This document shows, piece by piece, positions 8,058-18,200 of a stretch of 42,058 nt of DNA; within the stretch, counting starts at the first letter, position 1, and the number at the start of each line of letters is the position of its first letter. A program made the translations under genes and the position numbers. The stretch covers positions 1 to 42,058 of the forward strand of contig CANQKV010000005.1 of the NCBI GenBank assembly GCA_947624545.1, read 5' to 3'. The stretch comes from an uncultured Alphaproteobacteria bacterium. GTDB taxonomy: Bacteria; Pseudomonadota; Alphaproteobacteria; CAAHEQ01; UBA3637. The notes below the pieces were generated by a model. It ran no database searches, had not been told where the DNA came from, and saw only the letters and a list, made by a program, of their open reading frames with translations.

Positions 8058-9980
8058 CTAAAACATCATTGTCGCCCGAATGGAAGCAACCGTTGCCGTA
8101 TTCGATTTTTGATTCAATCCCGGATTAATGTAAAACTGCACGTCCGGCGTGATTGTCATAAACGAACTGATACCCCATGCCCAATATGCTTCCAACATAT
8201 TTTCAACCGAACGGGAACCTTCGCCGTTCACGCCTTTATCCAGCTTATTGACGGCACCGGCAAAACCGATTTGATCCAGCACGTTTCGATTGAGCGGATT
8301 ATTATAAACACCACCCAACACATAGGACTGACGAATACCGTTCACCCCTTTATTCACACCGTTGGCACGCATAAACATTGCCAATTTTTTACCCATATTT
8401 TGTTGGGCATTCACGCTCCACCCTTGTGTTTTTTCCGGCTGCTCCTCAACGGACGGCTGATTATAAAACAACACGCTCAAAGTTGCCTGTCCCAATTTAT
8501 TTTTCGGGTTAATTGTTCCGCTGACAAATGAAGTAAACTTTTTACCCCAATGATTTGTGGAAATATTATTACCGTCAATGTTCCGCGCATCTTGTCCGCC
8601 CGCGGATATACTCCAAAACGGATCGGGCGATACGGTTAAATAGCCGCCTAAACTTGCCGACGGATATGTACTTGTTGCATTTTGCGAAAACGATTCGTTG
8701 ACAAAGTTAATTTGTTGGTTCGAATCGTAAGTCGTTCCGTCAAAATTATACAGCGGAAATTGTCCGAGTGTTACGCTGAGCCAATTTAATTTGCCGGGCA
8801 TTTGATGCGTATAACTTAACTCATAAAAATAATTTGCCTTATTTGTATAATCGTTTAAAGGCGTTACCACACCGATATTGCTGCCGAGTTCGGCGCCGTT
8901 ACCGTTCCAATAGCGCACCATTTCATACGCCAAGTTTGCCGAACCGCTTCCCCATGTATTCGACTGAAACATATCCCATGTGGCAGCACCGTAATATTGT
9001 GTTTGCCACGGTGTTATATGCCCCGACGGCGCCCCGCGTTGTCCCATTAAGGAAACATCTAACGTATAAGATAAGCCTGTTTCTTTCAACAACTCGTTTT
9101 TCGCCTGCGCATAAGCATTTGCCCAACTGTTTACGTCTTTATCGGCACGACTTAAAAAAGAAGGACTGGTTAACTGTCTGCCCCGTGCCGTCTTGCCGTG
9201 TATAATCGGTGTCGGATGTGTTGTTTCATCGGTACTCAACATCGGCACATCACCGGCGGATTTTCCGATCGGACAAGTTTTTTCCGTTGAAGCCGAAGTA
9301 TTTTTCAAAACATCACCGCCGTTTCTACCTTTCATTTTATTTTCAAGAGAAAGGCTCTTACCGCCGTCTTTCACGACAGGCTTCGGCAACTCCTTTCGGA
9401 CGGGTTCTTTAACGGGATGATTGTTCTGCCGTGTTTTTTGAATTGCCTCTTGATGCAGGCGCGTTGCCTTTTCTTCATTTGTTTCCGTCACATTCTGCCA
9501 TTTTTCTTTGGTTCCTTCTTTCACGTCTTGCCATGTTTCTTTGGTTCCCTCTTTCACATCTTCCCACTTTTCGGCGGTAGCGTCTTTTACATCGCTCCAC
9601 TTTTCGGCGGTAGCGTCTTTCACATCACTCCACTTTTCGGCGGTAGCGTCTTTTGTTTTTTGCCAAGTATCGGAAGCTTTCTCGGAAAGTGTTTTTTGTC
9701 TTTGAATATTTAACTCTTCTCTCTTTATTTCTCTTTGCCGAATTAAATGCTTTTGTGTTCGATTAAGCTTTTCGGCTTTGGGGCTTTCCTTAACGGCAGC
9801 CTTGATTTGCGCTTTATTTTGTTCCGTTTGAACAGGGTGCATCGGAGCAGCCCGACTGCCGCTTAAACGATACGGCGGCGTACCGTTTTCATAAGTTGTT
9901 TGCATTTGTGCCGCGGCTTCCTGCGTCAAACATAAAAATCCTAAAAGACCCGTCAAAAAATAAAAGTGAACTTTTTGCAT
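8058..9980 (-). CDS. OprB-like carbohydrate porin with signal peptide and N-terminal 11-mer helical repeat region
   Basis: Signal peptide ending EAAAQ; C-terminal half resembles OprB (ELSYTHQMPGKLNWLSVTLGQFPLYNFDGTTYD...); ends in F (TMMF). Confidence 0.75.
   Translation of the reverse strand: MQKVHFYFLTGLLGFLCLTQEAAAQMQTTYENGTPPYRLSGSRAAPMHPVQTEQNKAQIKAAVKESPKAEKLNRTQKHLIRQREIKREELNIQRQKTLSEKASDTWQKTKDATAEKWSDVKDATAEKWSDVKDATAEKWEDVKEGTKETWQDVKEGTKEKWQNVTETNEEKATRLHQEAIQKTRQNNHPVKEPVRKELPKPVVKDGGKSLSLENKMKGRNGGDVLKNTSASTEKTCPIGKSAGDVPMLSTDETTHPTPIIHGKTARGRQLTSPSFLSRADKDVNSWANAYAQAKNELLKETGLSYTLDVSLMGQRGAPSGHITPWQTQYYGAATWDMFQSNTWGSGSANLAYEMVRYWNGNGAELGSNIGVVTPLNDYTNKANYFYELSYTHQMPGKLNWLSVTLGQFPLYNFDGTTYDSNQQINFVNESFSQNATSTYPSASLGGYLTVSPDPFWSISAGGQDARNIDGNNISTNHWGKKFTSFVSGTINPKNKLGQATLSVLFYNQPSVEEQPEKTQGWSVNAQQNMGKKLAMFMRANGVNKGVNGIRQSYVLGGVYNNPLNRNVLDQIGFAGAVNKLDKGVNGEGSRSVENMLEAYWAWGISSFMTITPDVQFYINPGLNQKSNTATVASIRATMMF
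9477..9680 (-). repeat. 33-bp tandem repeats encoding 11-mers (ATAEKWSDVKD)
   Basis: 'ttttcggcggtagcgtctttnacatcnctccac' recurs at 33-bp intervals; six 11-mer units in protein. Confidence 0.85.
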
Positions 9981-10090
9981 TTTGTTATTCTCCCATCAAT
10001 AAATGAATCGTTAAAAAAAACATCAAATAATTGACTAGGTCTTACCCCTTTATAAATGCAAGAAAAGAAAGCCCAAAGAATGTAAAATAA

Positions 10091-12322
10091 TTAAGAAGAT
10101 GATGACTCGTTCGGCAAGACGGTTGTAATATGCAAATCAGATATTTTCGCCATTTCATCGGCTTTTCGTACAATATAATCGGGAATGGCGGGCGCCGGTT
10201 TTAAAGCGGCACGCTCTTTATATTCCGGCACTCTGTCATAAAGCGGCGTTGTTGCCTTGTTAATCGGACGATTTAAATGTCCGGCATATAAAACAACCTG
10301 TTTGTCGGGCGGCATATTTAAGATACTGCTGCCGCTGACCACCGAATCGGACATGGTTTTAATTTTACGCTTAATCGGAAAATACAAATCAAAGCCGACT
10401 TTAACCTGTTTCGGTCCCGGCAATAACGGACCTGTCCAATCAAACCAACTCCACGAACGATCATAAGAGCTTCTGTCCACTTTTGTGTAGGGTTCAATGC
10501 CTTTTGTCAATGCGTTTCGTGTTTCGGGGTTATTCTGCCGCTTAATAATTTTTGCCGCAACGGAACTCATGATAATGCGCGTTGTTTCTTCATTATATTT
10601 TGATGAAATTTGATGCCAATCCTGCACGCAAACCAAAAATTTATTTTGTTTAACGCGTCCGAAAATAATACCGTCCGTAATACTTTCCAGTGAGGGCATA
10701 TGTTGAAACTCATCCAAGATAAAGCCGACGGAACAAGGTCCGACCTTATCTTCGTCGGGACCGTATAACATTAAATATTGCGTTGCCATATTAATAAACA
10801 GCGTGCTTAACAAAACGGAAGATTTTAAATCTTCATACGGTACCGACATATAAATGGTAACCGGCTTATATTTTCCCGTTTCACTGTCTTTAATGCCGCG
10901 CAACTGTTCGTAATTAAAGTCGTTCAACGATGTCCGACACCGAACGGCGGAGTTTTTAAAAATATTGACGCCCGATAACGCCATTGACATAACCGAACCC
11001 CTTTGTTTATCAGGTAAACTCAAAACTTGGTTTAATTCCAAAAGTGTTCGTCTGCCATAGCCGTAATAAGCCGTTTCCAACACAATTTGTTCAAAAATCA
11101 TTTGCCACGCATCCAAATCCAATGCCGCAATATCTTGATTCCTTTGTCGTTCGGCAATTTCCGCATTGCACCGAATCTGCGCGGTATTTATAATATCCAA
11201 CAACATGGCAAAACACGCATCGTGTCCGCGCCAATCATCGGGTATCAAATCCCATGTGCCGACAGGCAAATAGTTATGAAGCGTTATTTTATGCTGTTTG
11301 GCTTTTTCTTTGGCTTCCAATACTTCGGGAAAGTCACGCATCGATTCGTAATAAGTTATTAATATTTCATAATCTTCATCATCCAATGCTTTCTTTTTAA
11401 TGCGTGACAGAAAATAATCATTCGCGCGCGCCTGATCAACTTTTCCGCACAAATAACCGGCTAATCCCGTCAGGCAACCGCGCCCTGTTTTAACCCAATA
11501 AGGATCGGTACCGGAAGGACCGTCGGGAATTAAGAAAGAAATTAAATTATCGATATATCCTTCTCGTCCGTTTTGCAATGACGGTAAATTTCCATCGCCG
11601 ATCGGATTCCAAGACGGCCACCGAATCCCTGCCTGTTCGTTATCTTTCCCCATCCAATTCATTTTGAAAACGGGTCCGAGTGTTGCACGATAGCCGCTTG
11701 TTAATTTTGCAATTTCTCCTTTCGGATCATGAATAATCAGCGTTGAATCGGTATCTTCCAAAATAGAGGGAATAATCACGCCCATTGTTTTACCCGATCC
11801 CGGCGCCCCGATACAAAAAACCGACCGACAATCCGGCATTTTCAATTTCCGATCGGCAAACAGCCCCAGCAATAAATGTTTACCTGCATATAAGCCCATT
11901 TTTTCAATGTCTTTCGATGTCGCATCACGCCCGTCACCAAACCGTTGCGGAAACAAATAATAAGGATTAATGTAACAAATCCATAATTCATAAAAGAAAA
12001 ATGCGCCCATCGGAATCAAGGGTATTCGCCAGGCGGCAAAACTATACCAGTTAAAATGATGCGGTTCATCAAAGCAAAACAGCTTAAACCACCGCCAATA
12101 ATCCGATAAAGGCAAACTCCAATGCCCTTTAAAAACTTTCATAAAATAAACGGAATAGACATCAAAAAAATGATTTTCAAAATGCGAGGCGATGATACTT
12201 GCCAACGGCAAACAAATTAAGGCGCACACCCAAAAAAGAACAAACCCCAGCAAAGCACGCCATGACCACCATTTCAGGCAGTTTCGGGTTGATATTTTTT
12301 CAGGCGCCCATCTGATAACCAT
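10091..12322 (-). CDS. VirD4/TraG-type type IV secretion/conjugation coupling ATPase
   Basis: Walker A IGAPGSGKTMGVIIPSI; IIHDPKGEIAKLTSGYRA; WNPI; Walker B VGFILDEFQHMPSLE; N-terminal TM segments. Confidence 0.92.
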   Translation of the reverse strand: MVIRWAPEKISTRNCLKWWSWRALLGFVLFWVCALICLPLASIIASHFENHFFDVYSVYFMKVFKGHWSLPLSDYWRWFKLFCFDEPHHFNWYSFAAWRIPLIPMGAFFFYELWICYINPYYLFPQRFGDGRDATSKDIEKMGLYAGKHLLLGLFADRKLKMPDCRSVFCIGAPGSGKTMGVIIPSILEDTDSTLIIHDPKGEIAKLTSGYRATLGPVFKMNWMGKDNEQAGIRWPSWNPIGDGNLPSLQNGREGYIDNLISFLIPDGPSGTDPYWVKTGRGCLTGLAGYLCGKVDQARANDYFLSRIKKKALDDEDYEILITYYESMRDFPEVLEAKEKAKQHKITLHNYLPVGTWDLIPDDWRGHDACFAMLLDIINTAQIRCNAEIAERQRNQDIAALDLDAWQMIFEQIVLETAYYGYGRRTLLELNQVLSLPDKQRGSVMSMALSGVNIFKNSAVRCRTSLNDFNYEQLRGIKDSETGKYKPVTIYMSVPYEDLKSSVLLSTLFINMATQYLMLYGPDEDKVGPCSVGFILDEFQHMPSLESITDGIIFGRVKQNKFLVCVQDWHQISSKYNEETTRIIMSSVAAKIIKRQNNPETRNALTKGIEPYTKVDRSSYDRSWSWFDWTGPLLPGPKQVKVGFDLYFPIKRKIKTMSDSVVSGSSILNMPPDKQVVLYAGHLNRPINKATTPLYDRVPEYKERAALKPAPAIPDYIVRKADEMAKISDLHITTVLPNESSSS

Positions 12323-12324
12323 TT

Positions 12325-13944
12325 TTATCCTTTCGTTTTTCCTTTAACCGAACGCATATTCTGCGGTTTTCCGATAACGCGCATCGGTCCTTTTTCGCGA
12401 ACGATTTGCGAAATTTCCTCAATCGTATAACCGGCATTTGTTAAATCATGAACGGTTTCTTCATCATCTGTCGGCTTAACGGGTTTGATTGCTTTTTTTC
12501 GTGACAAGGGTGTTTCTTCATAAATCAAACGAGGTTCTGCCGTCTTGTCAAGCTCTGTTTGCTTGAAGCGTTCCTGTTCAAAAAAACTGACGTTTTTCGC
12601 CATATCGGCAGATACCTTGATTTCGGCTTTCTTTTCTTGCGAATCGGTATGTGAAACAATGATTTGCGGTTCTTTTTTGAAAGAATTTTCAGGCACTCTG
12701 ACCGAAAGAGTTTCCTTTGATGAAACGGCAAAAGGTTGCTCGGTTAAGGTGTTTAAGTTCAACGGATTCGGTTTATTTTCGAAGGAAGTTTTTTCATGAA
12801 AACTTTGTCCGACTGGTTTTGAATCAGGCTCTTGTTGATTTTGTTGCTTTTCAATTTGTTCCGTTTGGGAAGATGTCGGGGGAAAAGAAGCCTTTTCATT
12901 TGTTTTCTCAAATAAAACAGATTTTTGTTTCTGCATTTCGGTATTTTCTTTCGATACCTGATTTTCCATTAAAACTTTTTCTTTTAACAAGACTTGTTTT
13001 TGTTCAATTTCTTCTTGCAATTTTTTTTGTCGCTCGGCATTAATTCGCTCCCGTTCTTCATGAAATTTTTGAAGTCCCCATGCGCGATTTTCTTCCCGTT
13101 CGGGTTCTTTTTTCAACGGACGACGATTATTTTTTGTCACCCCCCCTTTTTTCTTTTTGTTTCTTAATTGTTCTTGTCGATAATTTTCAAGCGCTTCTTC
13201 CCGATCCAGCATAATTTTGCGACACAATCTTTCGCGCGTTTTTTCTTTTGTTTTTCTCACATCCAAACAGTAACTGTTCCAACCGTTTAAACTCATCAGC
13301 TGTTTCGGATCGATATATGTGCCGCATAAATTAATACCGTCCAAAGCGAAAACAGATAAATCAATATCCGTTAAGTCCACTTTTGAAAAATCCAACCGCC
13401 GCACATCCAAACAAATCAAATCTTCTTTTGAAAGCGTCCGAATATCAATTTCTCCGCTTTCAATCAACCGAATGATTTTTTCAAGTTCCGTTAAATATTT
13501 TTCGGCATCTTCATCAAAAAAAGTTTTTTCCGTTTTATTTTTCTTAAAAAACGTTCGTTTAAAAGAAGCACCCGTAAAATCGCATCCGCTCAAATCGGAT
13601 TCTTCAAAATAAGCCTCATCAAAGCAGCAGTTTGAAAAATCGGCATTTTGAGCTTTTGTTTTATAAAATACGGCACCTTTAAAATTACACCCGATAAACG
13701 AACCGCCCGATAAATCGGCGCCTTTGAGATTAAGCCCGGAAAAATCACCGTCAGATATTGCTTTTCCGCTTCGCACCGCTTCAACCAATCGAACGGAACG
13801 CTCATCGGAACGATAATCATTGCGCTCCGACGGCAAAATAAACGCGGACAAATCTTTTTGCCCCAACGAAAAATAAATCATATCGGCATCGGTTACTTTA
13901 ACGTTTGCCGTTTTTCTTTCCGGTCGCTTTAATTCTTGTTCCAT
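12325..13944 (-). CDS. Pentapeptide-repeat protein with long charged coiled-coil/low-complexity C-terminal half
   Basis: FSGLNLKGADLSGGSFIGCNFKGAVF...ADFSNCCFDEAYFEESDLSGCDFTGASF repeats; ORF track starts at 14001 but MEQELKRPE at 13944 is more likely. Confidence 0.8.
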   Translation of the reverse strand: MEQELKRPERKTANVKVTDADMIYFSLGQKDLSAFILPSERNDYRSDERSVRLVEAVRSGKAISDGDFSGLNLKGADLSGGSFIGCNFKGAVFYKTKAQNADFSNCCFDEAYFEESDLSGCDFTGASFKRTFFKKNKTEKTFFDEDAEKYLTELEKIIRLIESGEIDIRTLSKEDLICLDVRRLDFSKVDLTDIDLSVFALDGINLCGTYIDPKQLMSLNGWNSYCLDVRKTKEKTRERLCRKIMLDREEALENYRQEQLRNKKKKGGVTKNNRRPLKKEPEREENRAWGLQKFHEERERINAERQKKLQEEIEQKQVLLKEKVLMENQVSKENTEMQKQKSVLFEKTNEKASFPPTSSQTEQIEKQQNQQEPDSKPVGQSFHEKTSFENKPNPLNLNTLTEQPFAVSSKETLSVRVPENSFKKEPQIIVSHTDSQEKKAEIKVSADMAKNVSFFEQERFKQTELDKTAEPRLIYEETPLSRKKAIKPVKPTDDEETVHDLTNAGYTIEEISQIVREKGPMRVIGKPQNMRSVKGKTKG

Positions 13945-14038
13945 AAATTTCATTATAACACATAATCTTAAAAAAGAAACAAAAAAAAGATGACAACTCA
14001 AAATTCTTATGATATGATGAACCGTTGAAAGGAAAAAG

Positions 14039-14494
14039 ATGATTTATCTGATTTGCGCGCTGACGATTATTCTCGATCAACTGACGAAATATATTGCCGT
14101 TTTAAATTTATCGGAACATCAATTCGTTCCCGTTATGCCTTTTTTCAATTTATTTTTAACACATAACAAAGGCGTGAGCTTTTCGTTTTTATCGCTTGAC
14201 AACGCTTACGGACCTTATTTATTAAGCTTGCTTTCACTTGTTATTTGCGGCGGCATTATTTATTGGATAACCCGCGAATCCGATAAATTCATGAAAGCTT
14301 GTCTGGCATTGGTTTTGGGCGGAGCGCTCGGCAATGTCATCGATCGCGTTCGAATCGGCAGTGTTATTGATTTTCTTGATTTTTATTATCATTCTTATCA
14401 TTGGCCCGCCTTTAACATTGCCGATACGGCTATTTGTTGCGGTGCAGGTCTTTTGTTTCTTAATCTGTTTTTACAAAAAAAGGAAAAAAAATGA
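14039..14494 (+). CDS. lspA: Lipoprotein signal peptidase (signal peptidase II)
   Basis: ILDQLTKYIA; LTHNKGVSFSF; LGGALGNVIDRVRIGSVIDFLDFY; FNIADTAI. Confidence 0.96.
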   Translation: MIYLICALTIILDQLTKYIAVLNLSEHQFVPVMPFFNLFLTHNKGVSFSFLSLDNAYGPYLLSLLSLVICGGIIYWITRESDKFMKACLALVLGGALGNVIDRVRIGSVIDFLDFYYHSYHWPAFNIADTAICCGAGLLFLNLFLQKKEKK

Positions 14495-14670
14495 AAAAAA
14501 TAATATTTATTATTCCGCTACTTGTTTTAATCGGTGCGTGCAGTGAATCAAAACCGCCTTTGGAAAGCACACAAATCGTTGACGGCAAATCCATTGTTAT
14601 GCCGCCCGAGTTTTATGTATTGCCGAAAGCAAAAGTACAAACGGAAAATCAATCGACAAAATCCGAATAA
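14491..14670 (+). CDS. Small predicted lipoprotein (59 aa), not in the ORF track
   Basis: MKKIIFIIPLLVLIGACSESKPPLESTQIVDGKSIVMPPEFYVLPKAKVQTENQSTKSE*; lipobox LIGAC; ATGA overlap with the lspA stop. Confidence 0.8.
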   Translation: MKKIIFIIPLLVLIGACSESKPPLESTQIVDGKSIVMPPEFYVLPKAKVQTENQSTKSE

Positions 14671-14707
14671 TTAAAAAAATTTTAAAAGAATAACAAAGGA
14701 TATAATT

Positions 14708-16318
14708 ATGCTGCATACCGCATTGACAAAACATGCCGAAACCATTAAGAACATAAACTTACGAAAAGCCTTTCGGGAAGATGAAAATCGCTTTCAAAAA
14801 TTTTCCGCATCGTTTGAAAATCAAATTTTATTGGATTATTCCAAAAATCTCATTACCGATGAAACAATGACGCTCTTGTTTCAATGGGTAAAAGAAGCGT
14901 GCTTAAAAGAAAAAATCATTGCCATGATGAGGGGCGAAAAAATTAACACAACCGAAAATCGAGCAGTGTTACATACCGCGTTACGCAATCGGGACAATCA
15001 CCCGATTTACGTTGACGGTAAAGACGTTATGCCCGAAATTAACCGTGTGTTGGATCAAATGCACCGTTTTTCCGATCAAGTGCGTGACGGCTCTTGGAAA
15101 GGCGCTACGGGAAAAGTCGTGACGGATGTCGTTAATATCGGCATCGGCGGTTCCGATTTGGGTCCTGCCATGGCTCACGATGCTTTGGCATTTTATCGTA
15201 TAGATTCCATTCGTTTTCATTTCGTTTCCAATGTTGACGGAACGGATATTGCCGAAACATTGAAAAAATGTAATCCCGAAACAACGCTTTTTATTATTTC
15301 TTCCAAAACATTTACCACACAAGAAACGCTGACAAACGCACAAACGGCGCGGAAGTGGCTGGTTCAAAAATTGGGAGAAAATGCCATTGAAAAGCATTTT
15401 GTTGCCGTTTCCACCAACGAAGAAGGCGTCAAAGCTTTTGGAATTAATCCTGAAAATATGTTTGTTTTTTGGGATTTTGTCGGCGGACGCTATTCGCTTT
15501 GGTCAGCCATCGGCTTATCGCTGATGATCGGAATCGGCTATACGCACTTTACGGAAATGCTTGCCGGCGCACACGCCATGGATAAGCATTTTCAAGAAAC
15601 ACCGTTTGAAAAAAATCTGCCTGTTATTCTGGGCGTTATCGGCGCATGGTATGCTTCTTATTTGGGTGCCGAATCCTATGCCGTTTTGCCTTACGATCAA
15701 TATTTACATCGTCTGCCGGCTTATTTGCAGCAATTAGATATGGAAAGCAACGGCAAAAGCGTTCAAAAAACGGGCGATACCGTCACGCTTTCAACCGGTC
15801 CCGTTCTGTTCGGCGCGGCAGGTACAAACGGACAACATTCGTTTTATCAGCTCATTCATCAAGGCACACATCTCATTCCGACCGATTTTATCGCACCCGT
15901 TTTTTCGCTGAACGAATCGGTGGGACAGCATAATATTTTGCTTGCCAACTTTATTGCTCAACCCGAAGCTTTGATGACGGGTAAAACTGCCCAAGAATTG
16001 CGCGCGCAAGGCGTTGATGAAAAACTCATTCCGTTTCGAACTTTTTCCGGCAATCGACCGAGCAACACCCTTTTAATTGAAAAAATCACGCCTTATACCT
16101 TCGGCGCCTTAATTGCTTTATATGAACATAAAGTGTTTACCCAAGGCGTTTTGTGGAACGTAAACAGCTTTGATCAATTCGGCGTTGAACTCGGGAAACA
16201 GTTGGCAAAAAACGTTCTGACGGAACTTGTCGATTTCAATCAACCGCTTCATCATGATGCCTCCACCAATGCGCTTATTCAAACCATTCGGCAAAAAAGA
16301 AAAGGATTAAACAAATAA
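14708..16318 (+). CDS. pgi: Glucose-6-phosphate isomerase
   Basis: [56 protein letters not shown]. Confidence 0.97.
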   Translation: MLHTALTKHAETIKNINLRKAFREDENRFQKFSASFENQILLDYSKNLITDETMTLLFQWVKEACLKEKIIAMMRGEKINTTENRAVLHTALRNRDNHPIYVDGKDVMPEINRVLDQMHRFSDQVRDGSWKGATGKVVTDVVNIGIGGSDLGPAMAHDALAFYRIDSIRFHFVSNVDGTDIAETLKKCNPETTLFIISSKTFTTQETLTNAQTARKWLVQKLGENAIEKHFVAVSTNEEGVKAFGINPENMFVFWDFVGGRYSLWSAIGLSLMIGIGYTHFTEMLAGAHAMDKHFQETPFEKNLPVILGVIGAWYASYLGAESYAVLPYDQYLHRLPAYLQQLDMESNGKSVQKTGDTVTLSTGPVLFGAAGTNGQHSFYQLIHQGTHLIPTDFIAPVFSLNESVGQHNILLANFIAQPEALMTGKTAQELRAQGVDEKLIPFRTFSGNRPSNTLLIEKITPYTFGALIALYEHKVFTQGVLWNVNSFDQFGVELGKQLAKNVLTELVDFNQPLHHDASTNALIQTIRQKRKGLNK

Positions 16319-16334
16319 AGGAACGAAAAATCTC

Positions 16335-18200
16335 ATGACCATTCGATTGTTACCGCAAAATCTGATTAATCAAATTGCCGCGGGTGAAGTTGTGGAACGC
16401 CCGTCTTCCGCCTTAAAAGAACTGATTGAAAATGCCGTTGATGCCGGCGCAACAAGAATCGACATTAAAATTCAAAACGGCGGTAAAACTTTTTTTTCCG
16501 TAACGGATAACGGAAAAGGTATGACAAAAGAGGAATTAACATTGGCAGTCGAACGCCATGCCACCAGTAAATTACCGCATGACGATTTGTTTGAAATTAA
16601 TTTTTTGGGATTTCGCGGTGAAGCCCTGCCCTCCATCGGTTCGGTTGCCAAACTGAGTCTTTCGTCACGCACGCCCGATTCGACGGAAGCATGGAACATA
16701 AAAGTTGAAGGCGGACATAAGTTTCCGCCCGTACCGACGGCGCATCCGATCGGCACAACGGTTGAAGTGAAAGAGTTGTTTTTTGCTACGCCTGCCCGTT
16801 TAAAATTTTTAAAATCGGATCAAAGCGAATATTTAAGCGTGAAAGAAATCGTTAATCGCATTGCCATGGCTTATCCGAACATACAATTTATTTTATCCGA
16901 TGAAAAACGGCAGATTTTAAATTATCCGATTGTGTCGGATCTGTTTGATCGCGTCGGACAAGTCATCGGCAAATCGTTTCGCGAAAATGCCGTACCGATT
17001 GATGAAGTTTATGATGATATGTCCTTAAAAGGCTTTGTCAGTTTACCGACTTACTCACGTTCAACGGGTGCCGAACAATATTTGTTCGTTAACGGTCGTT
17101 TTATTCGGGATAAAATTGTTATCGGGGCTGTGCGCGGCGCCTATCAAGGATTAATCGGACACGATTCTTACCCCGTTCTTGCCTTGTTTTTAAAGCTTTC
17201 CAATGAAAATGTCGATGTGAATGTTCATCCGGCAAAAATTGAAGTTCGTTTTAAAGAAAGTGCCAAAATTCGCGGCTTTTTAGTTGCCGCCATTCGCAAC
17301 GCATTGGCGCAAAACGGTTTTAAAACTTCTTCCGCTATCGGTATCGGCGCTTTGGAAAAAAGTCAACCGCAAACTTTTCCGCCAAGAAAACACATCGGTG
17401 TTATTGAAAACAATCGGCAAATGCAAATGATGTCCGATGTTGTTTCCGATGTTGTTCCCTCTCAATGGGCAACCGATTATACATTACCGCATATCGGATA
17501 CAGTGTTAAAAAAGATATGCCGGATACAGTTCCCGATGAAAAGCACTTTTCCGACTCTCAACAAAATAACGTACCAAACGAATCATTCGTTTCGGAAAAA
17601 AAGGAGTCAAGCGATTCTTTTCCGCCTCTCGGATACGCCAAAGCACAGCTTTATAAAACTTATATCATTTCACAAACATTAGACAGCATTGTCATTACCG
17701 ATCAACACGCGGCGCATGAGCGATTAACCTATGAAAAACTGGCGCATAATATGGCAACACACGCGCAAACACAGTTGCTTCTTATTCCCGAAGTGATTGA
17801 ATTATCGCCTGATGAAACGGCAATATTAAACACCCGTGCCGATGAGTTAAAGGATATGGGTTTTATTATTGATACTTTCGGACGGGATTGCGTTGCCGTA
17901 CGGGAGATTCCGGCGTTGTTATCTCAAACCGACATACAAAAACTCGTGCAGGATTTAGCCGATACGATTTTGGAATATGACGATACTGTTTTATTAAAAG
18001 ACAAAATTAAAGATATTTGCGCACGCATTGCCTGTCACGGATCCGTTCGTGCCGGACGCGTCTTGACAATCGATGAAATGAACGCTCTGTTACGTCAAAT
18101 GGAAGAATGTCCGACAGCGGGGCAATGTATTCACGGGCGTCCGACATATATTGAGTTAAAACTCAACGATATCGAACGCTTATTCGGACGAAAAAAATAG
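16335..18200 (+). CDS. mutL: DNA mismatch repair protein MutL
   Basis: IRLLPQNLINQIAAGEVVERPSSALKELIENAVDAGA; GFRGEALPSI; C-terminal domain ACHGSVRAGRVLTIDEMNALLRQMEECPTAGQCIHGRPTY. Confidence 0.97.
   Translation: MTIRLLPQNLINQIAAGEVVERPSSALKELIENAVDAGATRIDIKIQNGGKTFFSVTDNGKGMTKEELTLAVERHATSKLPHDDLFEINFLGFRGEALPSIGSVAKLSLSSRTPDSTEAWNIKVEGGHKFPPVPTAHPIGTTVEVKELFFATPARLKFLKSDQSEYLSVKEIVNRIAMAYPNIQFILSDEKRQILNYPIVSDLFDRVGQVIGKSFRENAVPIDEVYDDMSLKGFVSLPTYSRSTGAEQYLFVNGRFIRDKIVIGAVRGAYQGLIGHDSYPVLALFLKLSNENVDVNVHPAKIEVRFKESAKIRGFLVAAIRNALAQNGFKTSSAIGIGALEKSQPQTFPPRKHIGVIENNRQMQMMSDVVSDVVPSQWATDYTLPHIGYSVKKDMPDTVPDEKHFSDSQQNNVPNESFVSEKKESSDSFPPLGYAKAQLYKTYIISQTLDSIVITDQHAAHERLTYEKLAHNMATHAQTQLLLIPEVIELSPDETAILNTRADELKDMGFIIDTFGRDCVAVREIPALLSQTDIQKLVQDLADTILEYDDTVLLKDKIKDICARIACHGSVRAGRVLTIDEMNALLRQMEECPTAGQCIHGRPTYIELKLNDIERLFGRKK

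Noticed and set aside
9417-9713. Plus-strand 98-aa ORF with FGGSVF repeats
   Set aside because: Antisense of the 11-mer repeats in the porin gene.
10091-14001. Integrated conjugative element or prophage around virD4
   Set aside because: No integrase, relaxase, att-like direct repeats or tRNA found at the flanks; neighbours are housekeeping.
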